A stretch of DNA of 55,491 bases, from NCBI GenBank assembly GCA_018829185.1, contig JAHJUI010000017.1, positions 1 to 55,491 of the forward strand, read 5' to 3'. The translations under genes were made by a program, and so were the position numbers. Positions 28,262 to 36,165 of this stretch are shown one piece after another. Source of the stretch: Nanobdellota archaeon (lineage in GTDB: Archaea > Nanobdellota > Nanobdellia > SCGC-AAA011-G17 > PNOQ01). A model generated the notes under the pieces. The model had not been told where the DNA came from. It did no database searches and worked only from the letters and a program-made list of their open reading frames with translations. The first letter of the stretch is position 1; each line of letters begins with the position of its first letter.

Positions 28262-29749
28262 ATGAATAAAACTGATGAAATAAATAATATTGCAACAAAG
28301 AGGGGATTTTTCTTTCCTACTGCAGAAATTTACAATGCTAAAGCAGGTTTTTGGACTTATGGGCATTTAGGTAAATTGATGAGAAGTAAGTTTGAAAACT
28401 TATGGTTAAAACATTTTCTAAGCTTAGATGATAATTATTGGGAAATAGATGGAAGTTACATTCTACCTCAAAAAGTCTTTGAAGCTAGTGGACATTTAGA
28501 AAATTTCAAAGATCCTTTAACCGGATGTAAGAAATGTCATTTTAGATTTAGAGCTGATGAATTAATTGAAGATAATACAAAAGAAAAAGCTGAAGGTTTA
28601 GATGAAAAAGAACTAACTAAACTTATTAAGAAACACAAATTAAAATGTCCTAAATGTAAGGGCGAGTTAGAAGATGTTAAATTCTTTAATATGATGTTTG
28701 AGTTAAAATTAGGAGCTACAGGACAAGATTCAGTTTATTTAGCACCAGAAACCGCTCAGAATCCTTTTATCTCTTTTAAACGAGAATTTGAGGCACTTAG
28801 AAGGAAGCTACCAATGGGCCTAGCAATGATTGGTAGGTCTTTTAGAAATGAAATTAGCCCAAGACAGGGTTTTTTCAGGCTAAGAGAGTTTAACCAAGCA
28901 GAATTGCAGATATTTTTTGATCCTGTTGAAGTAAACAAACACAAAGACTGGGATTCTGTAAAAGATTATAAACTAATTGTAAGTTTTGATGGGAAGAAAG
29001 AAAAAGAAGTTAAAGCAAGTGAATTAATTAAGAAAAAAATTCCTAAGTTTTATATTTATCATTTAGTAAAAATCCAAGAATTTTACTTAGAAAAATTAAA
29101 GATTCCTAAGAAGAAGTTTAGGTTTAGACAATTAAATGAAAAAGAAAAAGCATTTTACAATAAAGTTCATTTTGATATTGAAATTGATATGGATACCTTG
29201 GGGGGCTTTAAAGAAGTTGCTGGTTTGCATTATAGGGCCGATCATGATTTAAAGGGGCATGAAAAAGTTTCTGGAGAGAAGTTCACAGTCCAGGTTGGAG
29301 ATAAGAAGATAATGCCTCATGTTTTAGAATTGAGTTTTGGTATTGATCGGAATATTTGGGCAATGATGGATGTTTTCTTTAAAAAAGAAAAGAATAGAGA
29401 TTTGTTTTTATTCCCATTTTCAGTTTGTCCTATTGAGGCAGCTGTATTTCCATTAGTTAAGAAAGATAAGTTGCCAGAAAAGGCAGAACAAATATACCAT
29501 ATGTTAAACAAAGTATTTATTACGATCTACGACAAATCAGGAAGTATTGGAAAGATGTACAGGAGAGTTGATGAAATTGGCTGTCCTGCAATGATAACTG
29601 TTGATCATCAAACATTAAAAGACGATACAGTAACTTTAAGGAATAGGGATGATATGAAGCAGATAAGAGTTAAAATAGAAGAGCTACCAGCAACATTAGT
29701 TAAGTTATACACTGGTACTGATTTGAAAGATTTAGGGAAAATTCTTTAG
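28262..29749 (+). CDS. glyS: Glycyl-tRNA synthetase (archaeal/eukaryotic type), 495 aa
   Basis: Class II motifs are in order: the start with IATKRGFFFPTAEIYNAKAG, a zinc-like insertion DPLTGCKKCHFRFRADELIE and LKCPKCKGELED, motif 2 RSFRNEISPRQGFFRLREFN (with the GlyRS-specific QAELQIFF) and motif 3 near PHVLELSFGIDRN. The C-terminal anticodon-binding domain has ITIYDKSGSIGKMYRRVDEI. It charges tRNA-Gly. The glutaredoxin gene follows 11 nt later. Confidence 0.96.
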   Translation: MNKTDEINNIATKRGFFFPTAEIYNAKAGFWTYGHLGKLMRSKFENLWLKHFLSLDDNYWEIDGSYILPQKVFEASGHLENFKDPLTGCKKCHFRFRADELIEDNTKEKAEGLDEKELTKLIKKHKLKCPKCKGELEDVKFFNMMFELKLGATGQDSVYLAPETAQNPFISFKREFEALRRKLPMGLAMIGRSFRNEISPRQGFFRLREFNQAELQIFFDPVEVNKHKDWDSVKDYKLIVSFDGKKEKEVKASELIKKKIPKFYIYHLVKIQEFYLEKLKIPKKKFRFRQLNEKEKAFYNKVHFDIEIDMDTLGGFKEVAGLHYRADHDLKGHEKVSGEKFTVQVGDKKIMPHVLELSFGIDRNIWAMMDVFFKKEKNRDLFLFPFSVCPIEAAVFPLVKKDKLPEKAEQIYHMLNKVFITIYDKSGSIGKMYRRVDEIGCPAMITVDHQTLKDDTVTLRNRDDMKQIRVKIEELPATLVKLYTGTDLKDLGKIL

Positions 29750-29760
29750 GGGGAAATAAA

Positions 29761-30003
29761 ATGGCAAAAAAAATTATATTATACAGTACGCAGAGCTGTT
29801 CATATTGCGTAATGTTAAAAAATTTCTTAGAAAAGCATAAAATAGAATTTGAATATATTGATGTTAGCGAAAATCAAGCAAAAGCTAAAGAAATGGTTGA
29901 AAAGTCTGGCCAGATGGGGGTTCCAGTAATTGAAATTGATGGGGAAATCATTGTTGGTTTTGATAAAGCAAAAATAAGTGAATTGTTAGGAATAAAAGAA
30001 TGA
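29761..30003 (+). CDS. Glutaredoxin-like (NrdH-type) protein, 80 aa
   Basis: The active site is YSTQSCSYCVMLKNFLE with CSYC at about residues 13-16, followed by the cis-Pro GVPVIEIDG and a C-terminal helix. Such proteins reduce disulfides, for example in ribonucleotide reductase or peroxiredoxin. It overlaps the downstream ferredoxin start (ATGA), so the two redox proteins are co-translated. Its ribosome binding site is GGGG just before the ATG. Its reductase partner is not in the window. Confidence 0.88.
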   Translation: MAKKIILYSTQSCSYCVMLKNFLEKHKIEFEYIDVSENQAKAKEMVEKSGQMGVPVIEIDGEIIVGFDKAKISELLGIKE

Positions 30004-30179
30004 AAATTGAATATGATAAAGAAAAGTGCATTGGTTGTGGTGCTTGTGTTGCTGTTTGTCCAGATAATTGGGAAATGAAAGATATAAAGGCACATCCAAA
30101 AAAAACAGAAAGTGATTTGGATTGTAACAAAGAAGCAGCAAGTGCATGTCCAGTACAGTGCATACACATTAAAGAGTAA
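30000..30179 (+). CDS. Ferredoxin, 59 aa
   Basis: The chain MKIEYDKEKCIGCGACVAVC continues PDNWEMKD and ends with ASACPVQCIHIKE. Cys10/13/16 with Cys50 or Cys54 can hold one [4Fe-4S] cluster; Cys20 and Cys42 may form the disulfide known in single-cluster ferredoxins of hyperthermophiles. It starts by a 4-nt ATGA overlap with the glutaredoxin gene. The pair would pass electrons between ferredoxin-dependent donors and thiol targets, which is inference. Confidence 0.9.
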   Translation: MKIEYDKEKCIGCGACVAVCPDNWEMKDIKAHPKKTESDLDCNKEAASACPVQCIHIKE

Positions 30180-30213
30180 ATTTATAAACTATTTTTTCTT
30201 CTTATATTGTTAA

Positions 30214-30288
30214 GGGCCTGTATTTTAGTCCGGTTTAGAATCCTCGGTTGGCAATCGGGGGACCCGAGTTCGAATCTCGGCAGGTCCA
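30214..30288 (+). tRNA. tRNA-Ala (anticodon GGC)
   Basis: The acceptor arm GGGCCTG pairs with CAGGTCC with the G3-U70 wobble that marks alanine tRNAs. The anticodon arm CTCGG/TCGGG holds the loop TTGGCAA (anticodon GGC), and the T arm CCGAG-TTCGAAT-CTCGG is intact. The discriminator is A; CCA is not encoded. A second tRNA-Ala starts 3 nt later, so both are probably cut from one transcript. Confidence 0.93.
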
Positions 30289-30291
30289 CTC

Positions 30292-30364
30292 GGGCCAGTA
30301 GTCCAATGGTTTAAGACGTTGCCTTCGCAAGGCAGAAATGGGAGTTCGATTCTCCTCTGGTCCA
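30292..30364 (+). tRNA. tRNA-Ala (anticodon CGC)
   Basis: The acceptor arm GGGCCAG pairs with CTGGTCC, again with G3-U70. The anticodon arm TTGCC/GGCAG encloses TTCGCAA (anticodon CGC) and the T arm is GGGAG-TTCGATT-CTCCT. The 3-nt spacer to the previous tRNA and the HIT gene 16 nt downstream suggest a shared transcript. Confidence 0.92.
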
Positions 30365-30380
30365 CTTAAGGAGGTTAAAA

Positions 30381-30794
30381 ATGAATGAATGCATATTTTG
30401 TAAAATAATCAAAGGAGAAATTCCTGCAAAGATAATTTATGAAGATAAAGATGTAATTTCTTTCTTAGATCGGAATCAAGTTAACAAAGGACATGCTTTA
30501 GTTATGCCTAAAAAACACCATAAGAACTTTTTGGTCACTCCAAGGAAAGAATTTAGTGATTTGATGGAAGTTTCTAAGAAAGTTGCTGAAGCTCAAATGA
30601 AAATATTGGGTTCAAAAGGTTTTAATTTAATTGTAAATACTAATAAGGCTGCCGGGCAAGTTGTTGATCATTTGCACATACATGTGATTCCAAGGTATAG
30701 GGAGGATGGGTTGCAAGTGACATATGGTGGAGATAATAAGAAAGGCGCATCTGATGAAGAGTATGAAAAAATAAAAAGCTTTTTAAAACACTAA
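30381..30794 (+). CDS. HIT-family nucleotide hydrolase/transferase, 137 aa
   Basis: The N-terminal NECIFCKIIKGEIPAKIIYE and the histidine triad VVDHLHIHVIPRY (about residues 94-106) mark the HINT/HIT family, which cleaves nucleoside phosphoramidates or dinucleoside polyphosphates. A GGAGG ribosome binding site precedes the ATG. The gene lies in a tight row behind two tRNA genes. The exact substrate is unknown. Confidence 0.93.
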   Translation: MNECIFCKIIKGEIPAKIIYEDKDVISFLDRNQVNKGHALVMPKKHHKNFLVTPRKEFSDLMEVSKKVAEAQMKILGSKGFNLIVNTNKAAGQVVDHLHIHVIPRYREDGLQVTYGGDNKKGASDEEYEKIKSFLKH

Positions 30795-30812
30795 TTTTGT
30801 CTCTTTTTATAT

Positions 30813-30900
30813 GGCGTTGTTGTTTAGTCTGGTAAAACCCGAGTCTCATGAAATTTTTTGAGAAAGCTCGTGATCGGGGGTTCAAATCCCCTCAACGCCA
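30813..30900 (+). tRNA. tRNA-Met, elongator type (anticodon CAT), with a 14-nt intron
   Basis: The acceptor GGCGTTG/CAACGCC, D stem GTTT/AAAC, anticodon stem CGAGT/GCTCG and T arm GGGGG/CCCCT all pair. The region between the anticodon stem halves is 21 nt instead of 7, so an intron of 14 nt is expected at the usual 37/38 site; CTCA and TGAG can form the bulge-helix-bulge. The anticodon is CAT. It lacks the G-C triple of initiator tRNAs in the anticodon stem, so it is elongator Met (or an Ile decoder read as CAU). The endonuclease gene overlaps its antisense strand. Confidence 0.87.
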
Positions 30901-31636
30901 TTCTCAAAAAACCTTCAATTCTAACAAATTTTTGTTGGTTTGCAGGGATTCCTTTAATCGTTTTGTTGTACAGTAAATCATATTTTATAAAATTTTTAAA
31001 TTTGTTTTCTTGTTTTGGGTTAACAAAACCAACTTTGTTCCTAAAAAGAATTAAGTTTTTCTTACCATTAATTTGTATCCTGTACCTCTGGAATTCGTTT
31101 TTCCATTTTTTTGGTTTATTTGATTTAGACATATAAAAATGAGTTTTAATACCTAGGTTATTTAAATAAATGTAGAACTCTTTTAATAAATCTTTAGAAA
31201 TAACTTGAATTTCTAGTCTTGGATAATATTTATTTGGATTTTTAATTAAAAAGAAACTACCATCTGTCGCAAAAAATCCTTGCAAAAGGTATTTTATCAG
31301 CTTTCTTTTGTAAAATATGTTTGGTATTGTTATTTTTGTTCCCTTTTTACCTACCGGGAATCCTGTTTTATCTAATTTACTAAATAACCCTTTATCTGAG
31401 AAATTAAGCTGGATTACATTTTTTCCGGGGTTAGCCTTTCTAGGTTTTATGTCTCTACCGGTAAATCTCTTTAATAATGGCAAAACAACAGAATTAATAA
31501 ATGGCCAATCATCATTAGCATTGCAGGTTATACAAACATTATAGTAAAATCCATTTTCTCTATCTTTTCTTTTATACTTCCCTATGCATCCGTCACCTAA
31601 CATAATTCCATATAAAAGTGCAAAATCTTTATCCAT
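30824..31636 (-). CDS. LAGLIDADG-family homing endonuclease, 270 aa, 3' end inside the tRNA-Met gene
   Basis: Two LAGLIDADG helices are present: LYGIMLGDGCIG (about residues 8-19) and LLQGFFATDGSFFL (about 116-129), each with the catalytic Asp. The middle carries basic beta-strand DNA-binding segments. Its last 25 residues (MALRGFEPPITSFLKKFHET and after) are encoded by the antisense strand of the tRNA-Met gene, and its TAA lies inside the tRNA. A minus-strand TATA box (31657-31666) predicts a leaderless mRNA. Such enzymes cut long sites and copy themselves into them. The tRNA intron (14 nt) does not encode it, so it is free-standing. Confidence 0.9.
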   Translation of the reverse strand: MDKDFALLYGIMLGDGCIGKYKRKDRENGFYYNVCITCNANDDWPFINSVVLPLLKRFTGRDIKPRKANPGKNVIQLNFSDKGLFSKLDKTGFPVGKKGTKITIPNIFYKRKLIKYLLQGFFATDGSFFLIKNPNKYYPRLEIQVISKDLLKEFYIYLNNLGIKTHFYMSKSNKPKKWKNEFQRYRIQINGKKNLILFRNKVGFVNPKQENKFKNFIKYDLLYNKTIKGIPANQQKFVRIEGFLRMALRGFEPPITSFLKKFHETRVLPD

Positions 31637-31656
31637 AAATCAATGAACGTGTTTTT

Positions 31657-31666
31657 ATTTATAAAT
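31657..31666 (-). promoter_or_regulatory. TATA box of the homing endonuclease gene
   Basis: ATTTATAAAT ends about 21 nt before the ATG (31636, minus strand), in the usual leaderless spacing. It follows a 6-bp hairpin CACTTG/CAAGTG (31677-31698) that may end the upstream gene's transcript. Confidence 0.55.
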
Positions 31667-31676
31667 CATTCCTACG

Positions 31677-31698
31677 CACTTGTCGCAGTTGTCAAGTG
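31677..31698. repeat. Inverted repeat CACTTG-N10-CAAGTG
   Basis: A 6-bp inverted repeat with a 10-nt spacer lies between the stop of the 110-aa gene (31701) and the endonuclease promoter. It might act as a processing or termination element or as a binding site; there is no T tract directly after it on the minus strand. Confidence 0.35.
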
Positions 31699-31700
31699 TT

Positions 31701-32033
31701 TTAGAAATCAAAATGTTTGTGGGGGGCATTCCCAATCAGAATATCATCACAAGAATAATGAATAACCATTATAACGAGTGAATCTCCTGTAAAAATCTCA
31801 ACATTAACTGTTTTGTCTTTGTTATGGATTACCTGCAATGTTTCTTTGTAATTTCCTGGTTTTATGCCTGCGCGCGTATAAACATGAACGTTTCCAAAAA
31901 GGGCTTTTCGTTCATTTTTGGAAACGCCAATATCGCTTAAAAAACTTTGAAATACCTTGTTTAAATCTTTGCTAGTCTGGAGTGTGATGTATTTAACTCC
32001 TTCTTCTGAACTCATATTTATTATTTTTACCAT
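31701..32033 (-). CDS. Hypothetical protein, 110 aa
   Basis: The soluble chain contains VYTRAGIKPGNYKETLQVIH and a closing IHYSCDDILIGNAPHKHFDF with several His/Asp/Cys residues that could bind a metal. No family is recognised. The TATA box (GATTTAAATTA, minus strand, about 32058-32068) lies about 28 nt before the first ATG and supports the start at 32033 rather than the internal Met7. Nothing in the surroundings indicates its role. Confidence 0.6.
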   Translation of the reverse strand: MVKIINMSSEEGVKYITLQTSKDLNKVFQSFLSDIGVSKNERKALFGNVHVYTRAGIKPGNYKETLQVIHNKDKTVNVEIFTGDSLVIMVIHYSCDDILIGNAPHKHFDF

Positions 32034-32078
32034 AAAAAACTGGGTGATCTTTTCTAATTTAAATCTTTTGGAAAAGAA

Positions 32079-32645
32079 TTAAAAAATAATTTTTTCTAGA
32101 AGCTTGTGGCTAAGCAAATACTCTTCTTTTTTTAAAAATAAAAGTTTTTTAGATTCTTTTAATTGAAGTTTTTTCTCCATTTGTTGTAAATATTTATCTA
32201 ATCTTTTTTTCTGAATTATTTTTTTAAATAGTTTTTTCCAATCTTTTTTGTTACCTATTTTAATGTTGTTCCAGGCCCTTAAAATTCCAAATGCATAAAA
32301 TCTGCATAAAATATCTGCATCATAAAAGCAAGCAATTGTAAAATCCTTTGTTTTTGGTTTTATTTCATGGTTTAGTATTGCATTATAAACATCCGCTATA
32401 AATTTATTGGAAAAGCCTTCTTTTTCTAAAAATCGTTTGGCATATTTTGCACTTGTGATCTCGTGATTTTTATCATGATTTTTTGAATCATGTAAAATAG
32501 CACAAGCAATTAATTTGTCTTTATCTAATTTTTTGTTGGGTTTTGCCGCAATTTCTTTAGAAATGTCTATTAACATAAGTGAATGAATTTTTAAATCAAA
32601 ATCTAATTTATTAAATTCTTTTTGAAACTTTCCTAAACTAGCCAT
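32079..32645 (-). CDS. HD-domain phosphohydrolase-like protein, 188 aa
   Basis: The metal ligands of an HD domain are visible: KIHSLMLID (first His), AILHDSKNHDK (HD at about residues 51-52), AILNHE (about 89-94) and FYDADILCRF (the last Asp, about 107-116). HD enzymes hydrolyse phosphomonoesters or phosphodiesters, often nucleotides. The C-terminal third is Lys/Leu-rich helical. The gene stands alone; no partner kinase or cyclase is nearby. Confidence 0.83.
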   Translation of the reverse strand: MASLGKFQKEFNKLDFDLKIHSLMLIDISKEIAAKPNKKLDKDKLIACAILHDSKNHDKNHEITSAKYAKRFLEKEGFSNKFIADVYNAILNHEIKPKTKDFTIACFYDADILCRFYAFGILRAWNNIKIGNKKDWKKLFKKIIQKKRLDKYLQQMEKKLQLKESKKLLFLKKEEYLLSHKLLEKIIF

Positions 32646-32770
32646 ATCTTAAAAATAGATATTTTAATTTATATAGTTATCTAAATTATTTATAATTTAA
32701 AAATATCTAAATCTATTAAATGTTTCAAGTGTTTTTCTTTGTTCAAACAATAAAAAAAGAAAAGTAAACT

Positions 32771-33064
32771 TTACTTTTTTGCTAAAGTTATTTCAATTGT
32801 AGAAACTCTTACTTGTTTTCCTTCTTTGTTTGTGAATTCTTCTGAGTCAATTTTTATGTCTTTTACTTCGATTGTATTCTCTAAGAATCTTTTTGAAGTT
32901 ACTTCGGATATGTCTACTGCCCTAGAAATAAACTTTCCTCTTGCTTTTACTACTACTTCTTTGGCGTTTTGTGTTGTAAATTGCATTACCACACCCGTAA
33001 CATAGTTCATGAATGGTTTGCTGCCAACAAACATGGTGTGGTCTTCATTCTTCTTTTCTGCCAT
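32771..33064 (-). CDS. albA: Chromatin protein Alba, 97 aa
   Basis: The chain has the Alba pattern: FVGSKPFMNYVTGVVMQF, KEVVVKARGKFISRAVDIS, and VKDIKIDSEEF before a basic strand. Alba coats double-stranded DNA and also binds RNA; its Lys near residue 16 is the acetylation site in other archaea. The gene has a strong GGAGGT ribosome binding site (minus strand, about 33073-33078). Confidence 0.93.
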   Translation of the reverse strand: MAEKKNEDHTMFVGSKPFMNYVTGVVMQFTTQNAKEVVVKARGKFISRAVDISEVTSKRFLENTIEVKDIKIDSEEFTNKEGKQVRVSTIEITLAKK

Positions 33065-33100
33065 TTTAAGTTACCTCCGCCATCTTACTCAAATGTAAGA

Positions 33101-33289
33101 TTATGAATCTTGCTTAACTAATCTAGCTAGATAGCCAGCTACAATATTTCTTATTTTTTTTGAAGAAATATCTGTTAATTCAGATACTTTCACTTTATTT
33201 TGATCAAAATCTTTTGTAAATAAGGATCTATGACTATTAAAAAGCTTTAAAGCGGTTCTCTTTGTTAATGTAGTCTTTATTCTTCCCAT
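33101..33289 (-). CDS. rps17e: Ribosomal protein eS17, 62 aa
   Basis: The short basic chain MGRIKTTLTKRTALKLFNSH with TDISSKKIRNIVAGYLARLV matches archaeal eS17. The length is normal for the family. It is separated from alba by 36 nt on the same strand, and the two may be co-transcribed. Confidence 0.92.
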   Translation of the reverse strand: MGRIKTTLTKRTALKLFNSHRSLFTKDFDQNKVKVSELTDISSKKIRNIVAGYLARLVKQDS

Positions 33290-33389
33290 TGTTTTTTTGT
33301 GAGAAAATAGACGTTTATAAAGGTTTTGGGTCTTAAGGCGTTATGGCTTTGAAAAGATTTATATAGTGAAATTAATAAATTTGTATAAT

Positions 33390-35141
33390 ATGAAGAAAAA
33401 GAAGGTAATCTATCCTTGGAAGCAATATTTTATTGATTATTGGTATTTACTTGAAGGGAATAAGCCAAAATTCATCTTTTTTGCAATTCTTAGATCCATT
33501 TCGCAGTTTATATTTTTTGTTATAGCTTACCTATTTGGTAAAATTATCGATTTTCTTACTGTCTACTCAACGGGGGCTCCATTAACTAATCTTTACATTT
33601 ATATTGGTTTAATTGGATTTTTTGGGGGTTTTACTGTATGGTTGAGGATGTTCTCCAAGAAAGGATTGAAGGTTATAGGGGCTCAAACAAGAAGGAAGGT
33701 TCGGTTGCTAGCTTTAAATAAATTAGTTCTTGCTGATATGGATTGGCATGAAAAGGAGAATACCGGAAGTAAAATTCAAAAAATAAACACCGGAAGTGAT
33801 TCCGTGTATGAATCTATCCAAATATTTTCAAATGCTGGACTTTCTATGTTGATAGATTTTGTCAGTAGTATGATAATCTTTTTCTTCATAGATTGGAGAT
33901 ATTTATTGTTTTCCCTCATTTTTGTTACAATATCCCTTATTGGAGAGTCCTACTTCAATAAGCGGTTAGACTACTCGGCCACCCAACTAAACAAAGCTAG
34001 AGAAAAATTGAGCGGAAAAATACATGAATCTGCTTCAAATATTCCTTCAGTTAAATCCCTTGGAATGGGGCATTCAATTCATAAAAAAACAGAATCGGGG
34101 GAAGATGAATATTATAAGATTTGGGAAGAAAGGTTAAATCTACATAATCTTCATTTCAAGACCCTTAAAACTTTTTCTGCAATTGTGATCGCTTTATTTG
34201 TGTTAATGCTTAGTTTTGATGTTATAAACGGACTCATCAGTCTTGGTTCCATCTATGTTTTTTACAATTATTTTGAGAAGTTAAAAGGTTCTATGGGGAC
34301 CTTAACTAACAATTCTCCCAGATTCATATCTGTTAAATCTGGCCTACATAGATTAATGATTATCCTTAGATTGAGTACCCGGGACGAATCTAAATTAAAA
34401 AGTTTTCCAAAAGAATGGAAGCAAATTGAATTTAGAAATGTTTCCTTTAAATATAAAAACAAAGAAGTATTAAAAAATTTTAATTTAAAAATTATTAGAA
34501 ATTCGAGAATTGGACTTGTAGGTATGTCCGGTTCTGGTAAATCTACCATTATCAAATTATTAATTGGTTTGTATAAACCTTCTAATGGGAAAATTTTAGT
34601 TGATGGAGTAAATATGAAGAAATTTAGTTCAGACTCTATAATAAATGAGATCTCTGTGGTCTTACAGGATAGCGAAGTATTCAATATGTCTTTATATGAT
34701 AATCTGGCTTTGGTCCAAAAGATAAGAGATGACAAACTAATTAATAAAGCGATTCAAATATCAGAATTGAAACCCATAATAAAAAAACTTCCAAAAGGGG
34801 CCGATACACCCATCGGAGAAAAAGGTTATCAAATGAGTGGTGGAGAAAGACAAAGATTAGGGATAGCTCGTGCATTGTCAAAAGATAGTTCAATGATTAT
34901 TTTTGATGAATCAACCAGTGCATTAGACTCTAAAACTGAAAAAAGAATCCAAAATTCTTTAAATACTAAGTTAAAAAACAAAACAATGATTATTATTGCT
35001 CATAGATTGTCAACTTTAAAAAATGCAAATAGAGTTATAGTAATCAAGAGAGGGAAAATTGTAGAAAGCGGAACTTTTGATGAACTAATAAAACTAAAAA
35101 AGAATTTCTATAAATTGTATAAATTACAAATGAAAAAATAA
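33390..35141 (+). CDS. ABC exporter, fused permease and ATPase, 583 aa
   Basis: Six transmembrane segments occupy about residues 15-300, followed by a nucleotide-binding domain with Walker A VGMSGSGKSTII, signature MSGGERQRLGIARAL, Walker B SMIIFDESTSALD and the H-loop IIIAHRLSTL. It is a half transporter that should pair with itself and export a lipid, peptide or drug. A GTG at 33366 is possible but lies inside the TATA region (GATTTATATAG, about 33355-33365); the ATG at 33390, about 25 nt later, is the better leaderless start. The substrate is unknown. The gene converges on the phosphotransferase gene. Confidence 0.93.
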   Translation: MKKKKVIYPWKQYFIDYWYLLEGNKPKFIFFAILRSISQFIFFVIAYLFGKIIDFLTVYSTGAPLTNLYIYIGLIGFFGGFTVWLRMFSKKGLKVIGAQTRRKVRLLALNKLVLADMDWHEKENTGSKIQKINTGSDSVYESIQIFSNAGLSMLIDFVSSMIIFFFIDWRYLLFSLIFVTISLIGESYFNKRLDYSATQLNKAREKLSGKIHESASNIPSVKSLGMGHSIHKKTESGEDEYYKIWEERLNLHNLHFKTLKTFSAIVIALFVLMLSFDVINGLISLGSIYVFYNYFEKLKGSMGTLTNNSPRFISVKSGLHRLMIILRLSTRDESKLKSFPKEWKQIEFRNVSFKYKNKEVLKNFNLKIIRNSRIGLVGMSGSGKSTIIKLLIGLYKPSNGKILVDGVNMKKFSSDSIINEISVVLQDSEVFNMSLYDNLALVQKIRDDKLINKAIQISELKPIIKKLPKGADTPIGEKGYQMSGGERQRLGIARALSKDSSMIIFDESTSALDSKTEKRIQNSLNTKLKNKTMIIIAHRLSTLKNANRVIVIKRGKIVESGTFDELIKLKKNFYKLYKLQMKK

Positions 35142-35144
35142 ATT

Positions 35145-36128
35145 TTAATGCGACAAATCTTTCTCAATTTTCTTTAAAACAAGAAGACCCTTTTTTCTCA
35201 GAGATCTTTTACGATTTAAGGTATCTCCCTCACTTAAATTTCTCCACTTCATTTTTTTAATATTGGTCAATTGATTTAAATGCCCGATCCAGAGATACAA
35301 AAATATAAGTTTTTCCCATTGCTCCGGCAATTTGTTCCATTTAGTATAACCTTCAACCAAACTTTCCTTATGCCTGTACTTTTTTTCAAAGGTTCTGATT
35401 CCACCAAATAAATCATAAGTTCCCTCGCTAGCTCTTGAAAATTCAAAGTCTATTATCCCACTTACCTTATATTTATTGTCAACTTTTTTAATTATTACAT
35501 TAGAAGCAGAAGAATCCCCGTGACATAAACAAGGGCTAACTCCTTTCTTTAATAAAAATTTATTTTTATCAAAAAAAGTTTTATGTATATCTAAAGTTTT
35601 TTTAGACAATAGGTTATTTTCTTCTATTTTTTCAAATATTCTCTTAACTCTTTTACATCTCCCTAAATACCAACTTTTATATTCTTTAATAAGATTTAAT
35701 GAAGAATCAAGTTCACCATATTTATCAAATTTAAAAGAATGTAATTTTCCATAAAGTTCTCCAATTTCTTCATAAAGCTCTTCCTTATTTGTTACTTTTT
35801 TATACATAGTCTGCAATGACTTGCCTTCTAATTTTTCAACTATCGCATAAGGATTATTTATTACTTTTTTGCTAAAATCAGCCTTTACAATTTTAGATAT
35901 TGGAAAATCTTTAAACTTTTTACGAACCAGCGCCCCGATGTGTTTTTGTTTTAAAATATAATCTTCATATCCCTTAACCTTGAGCATTTTGATAACATAT
36001 TCTCCGGAATCTAATTTAACATCATAAGGCAGATTATTGTATCCTTCAGGAAACTCTTTGATCGATTTAATTTTAGCCTTGGGCCACTTAGCAAGAATAA
36101 TTTTTTTGACGTCTGAATACCTTGACAT
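35145..36128 (-). CDS. Phosphotransferase of the APH/choline kinase fold, 327 aa
   Basis: The Brenner-type catalytic loop SPCLCHGDSSASNVIIKK (about residues 195-212) and the metal-binding SGIIDFEFSRASEGTYDLFGG (split across about 218-238) are the signatures of aminoglycoside phosphotransferase-like kinases. The N-terminal lobe has YVIKMLKVKGYE with the ATP lysine. Known members phosphorylate small molecules such as aminoglycosides, choline, thiamine or homoserine. The gene precedes the PGM-like gene on the same strand by 37 nt. The substrate is unknown; drug resistance should not be assumed. Confidence 0.85.
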   Translation of the reverse strand: MSRYSDVKKIILAKWPKAKIKSIKEFPEGYNNLPYDVKLDSGEYVIKMLKVKGYEDYILKQKHIGALVRKKFKDFPISKIVKADFSKKVINNPYAIVEKLEGKSLQTMYKKVTNKEELYEEIGELYGKLHSFKFDKYGELDSSLNLIKEYKSWYLGRCKRVKRIFEKIEENNLLSKKTLDIHKTFFDKNKFLLKKGVSPCLCHGDSSASNVIIKKVDNKYKVSGIIDFEFSRASEGTYDLFGGIRTFEKKYRHKESLVEGYTKWNKLPEQWEKLIFLYLWIGHLNQLTNIKKMKWRNLSEGDTLNRKRSLRKKGLLVLKKIEKDLSH

Positions 36129-36165
36129 AGTAATATTTTAATGAATTTATATTATAAAGGTTTTG

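Noticed and set aside
30001-30003. TGA as a recoded sense codon
   Set aside because: TGA ends the glutaredoxin gene at the expected length and no conserved protein in the window reads through a TGA, so the standard code applies.
35145-36128. Aminoglycoside resistance gene
   Set aside because: The kinase fold is shared by many metabolic kinases; archaea are not targets of most aminoglycosides and nothing around it suggests resistance.
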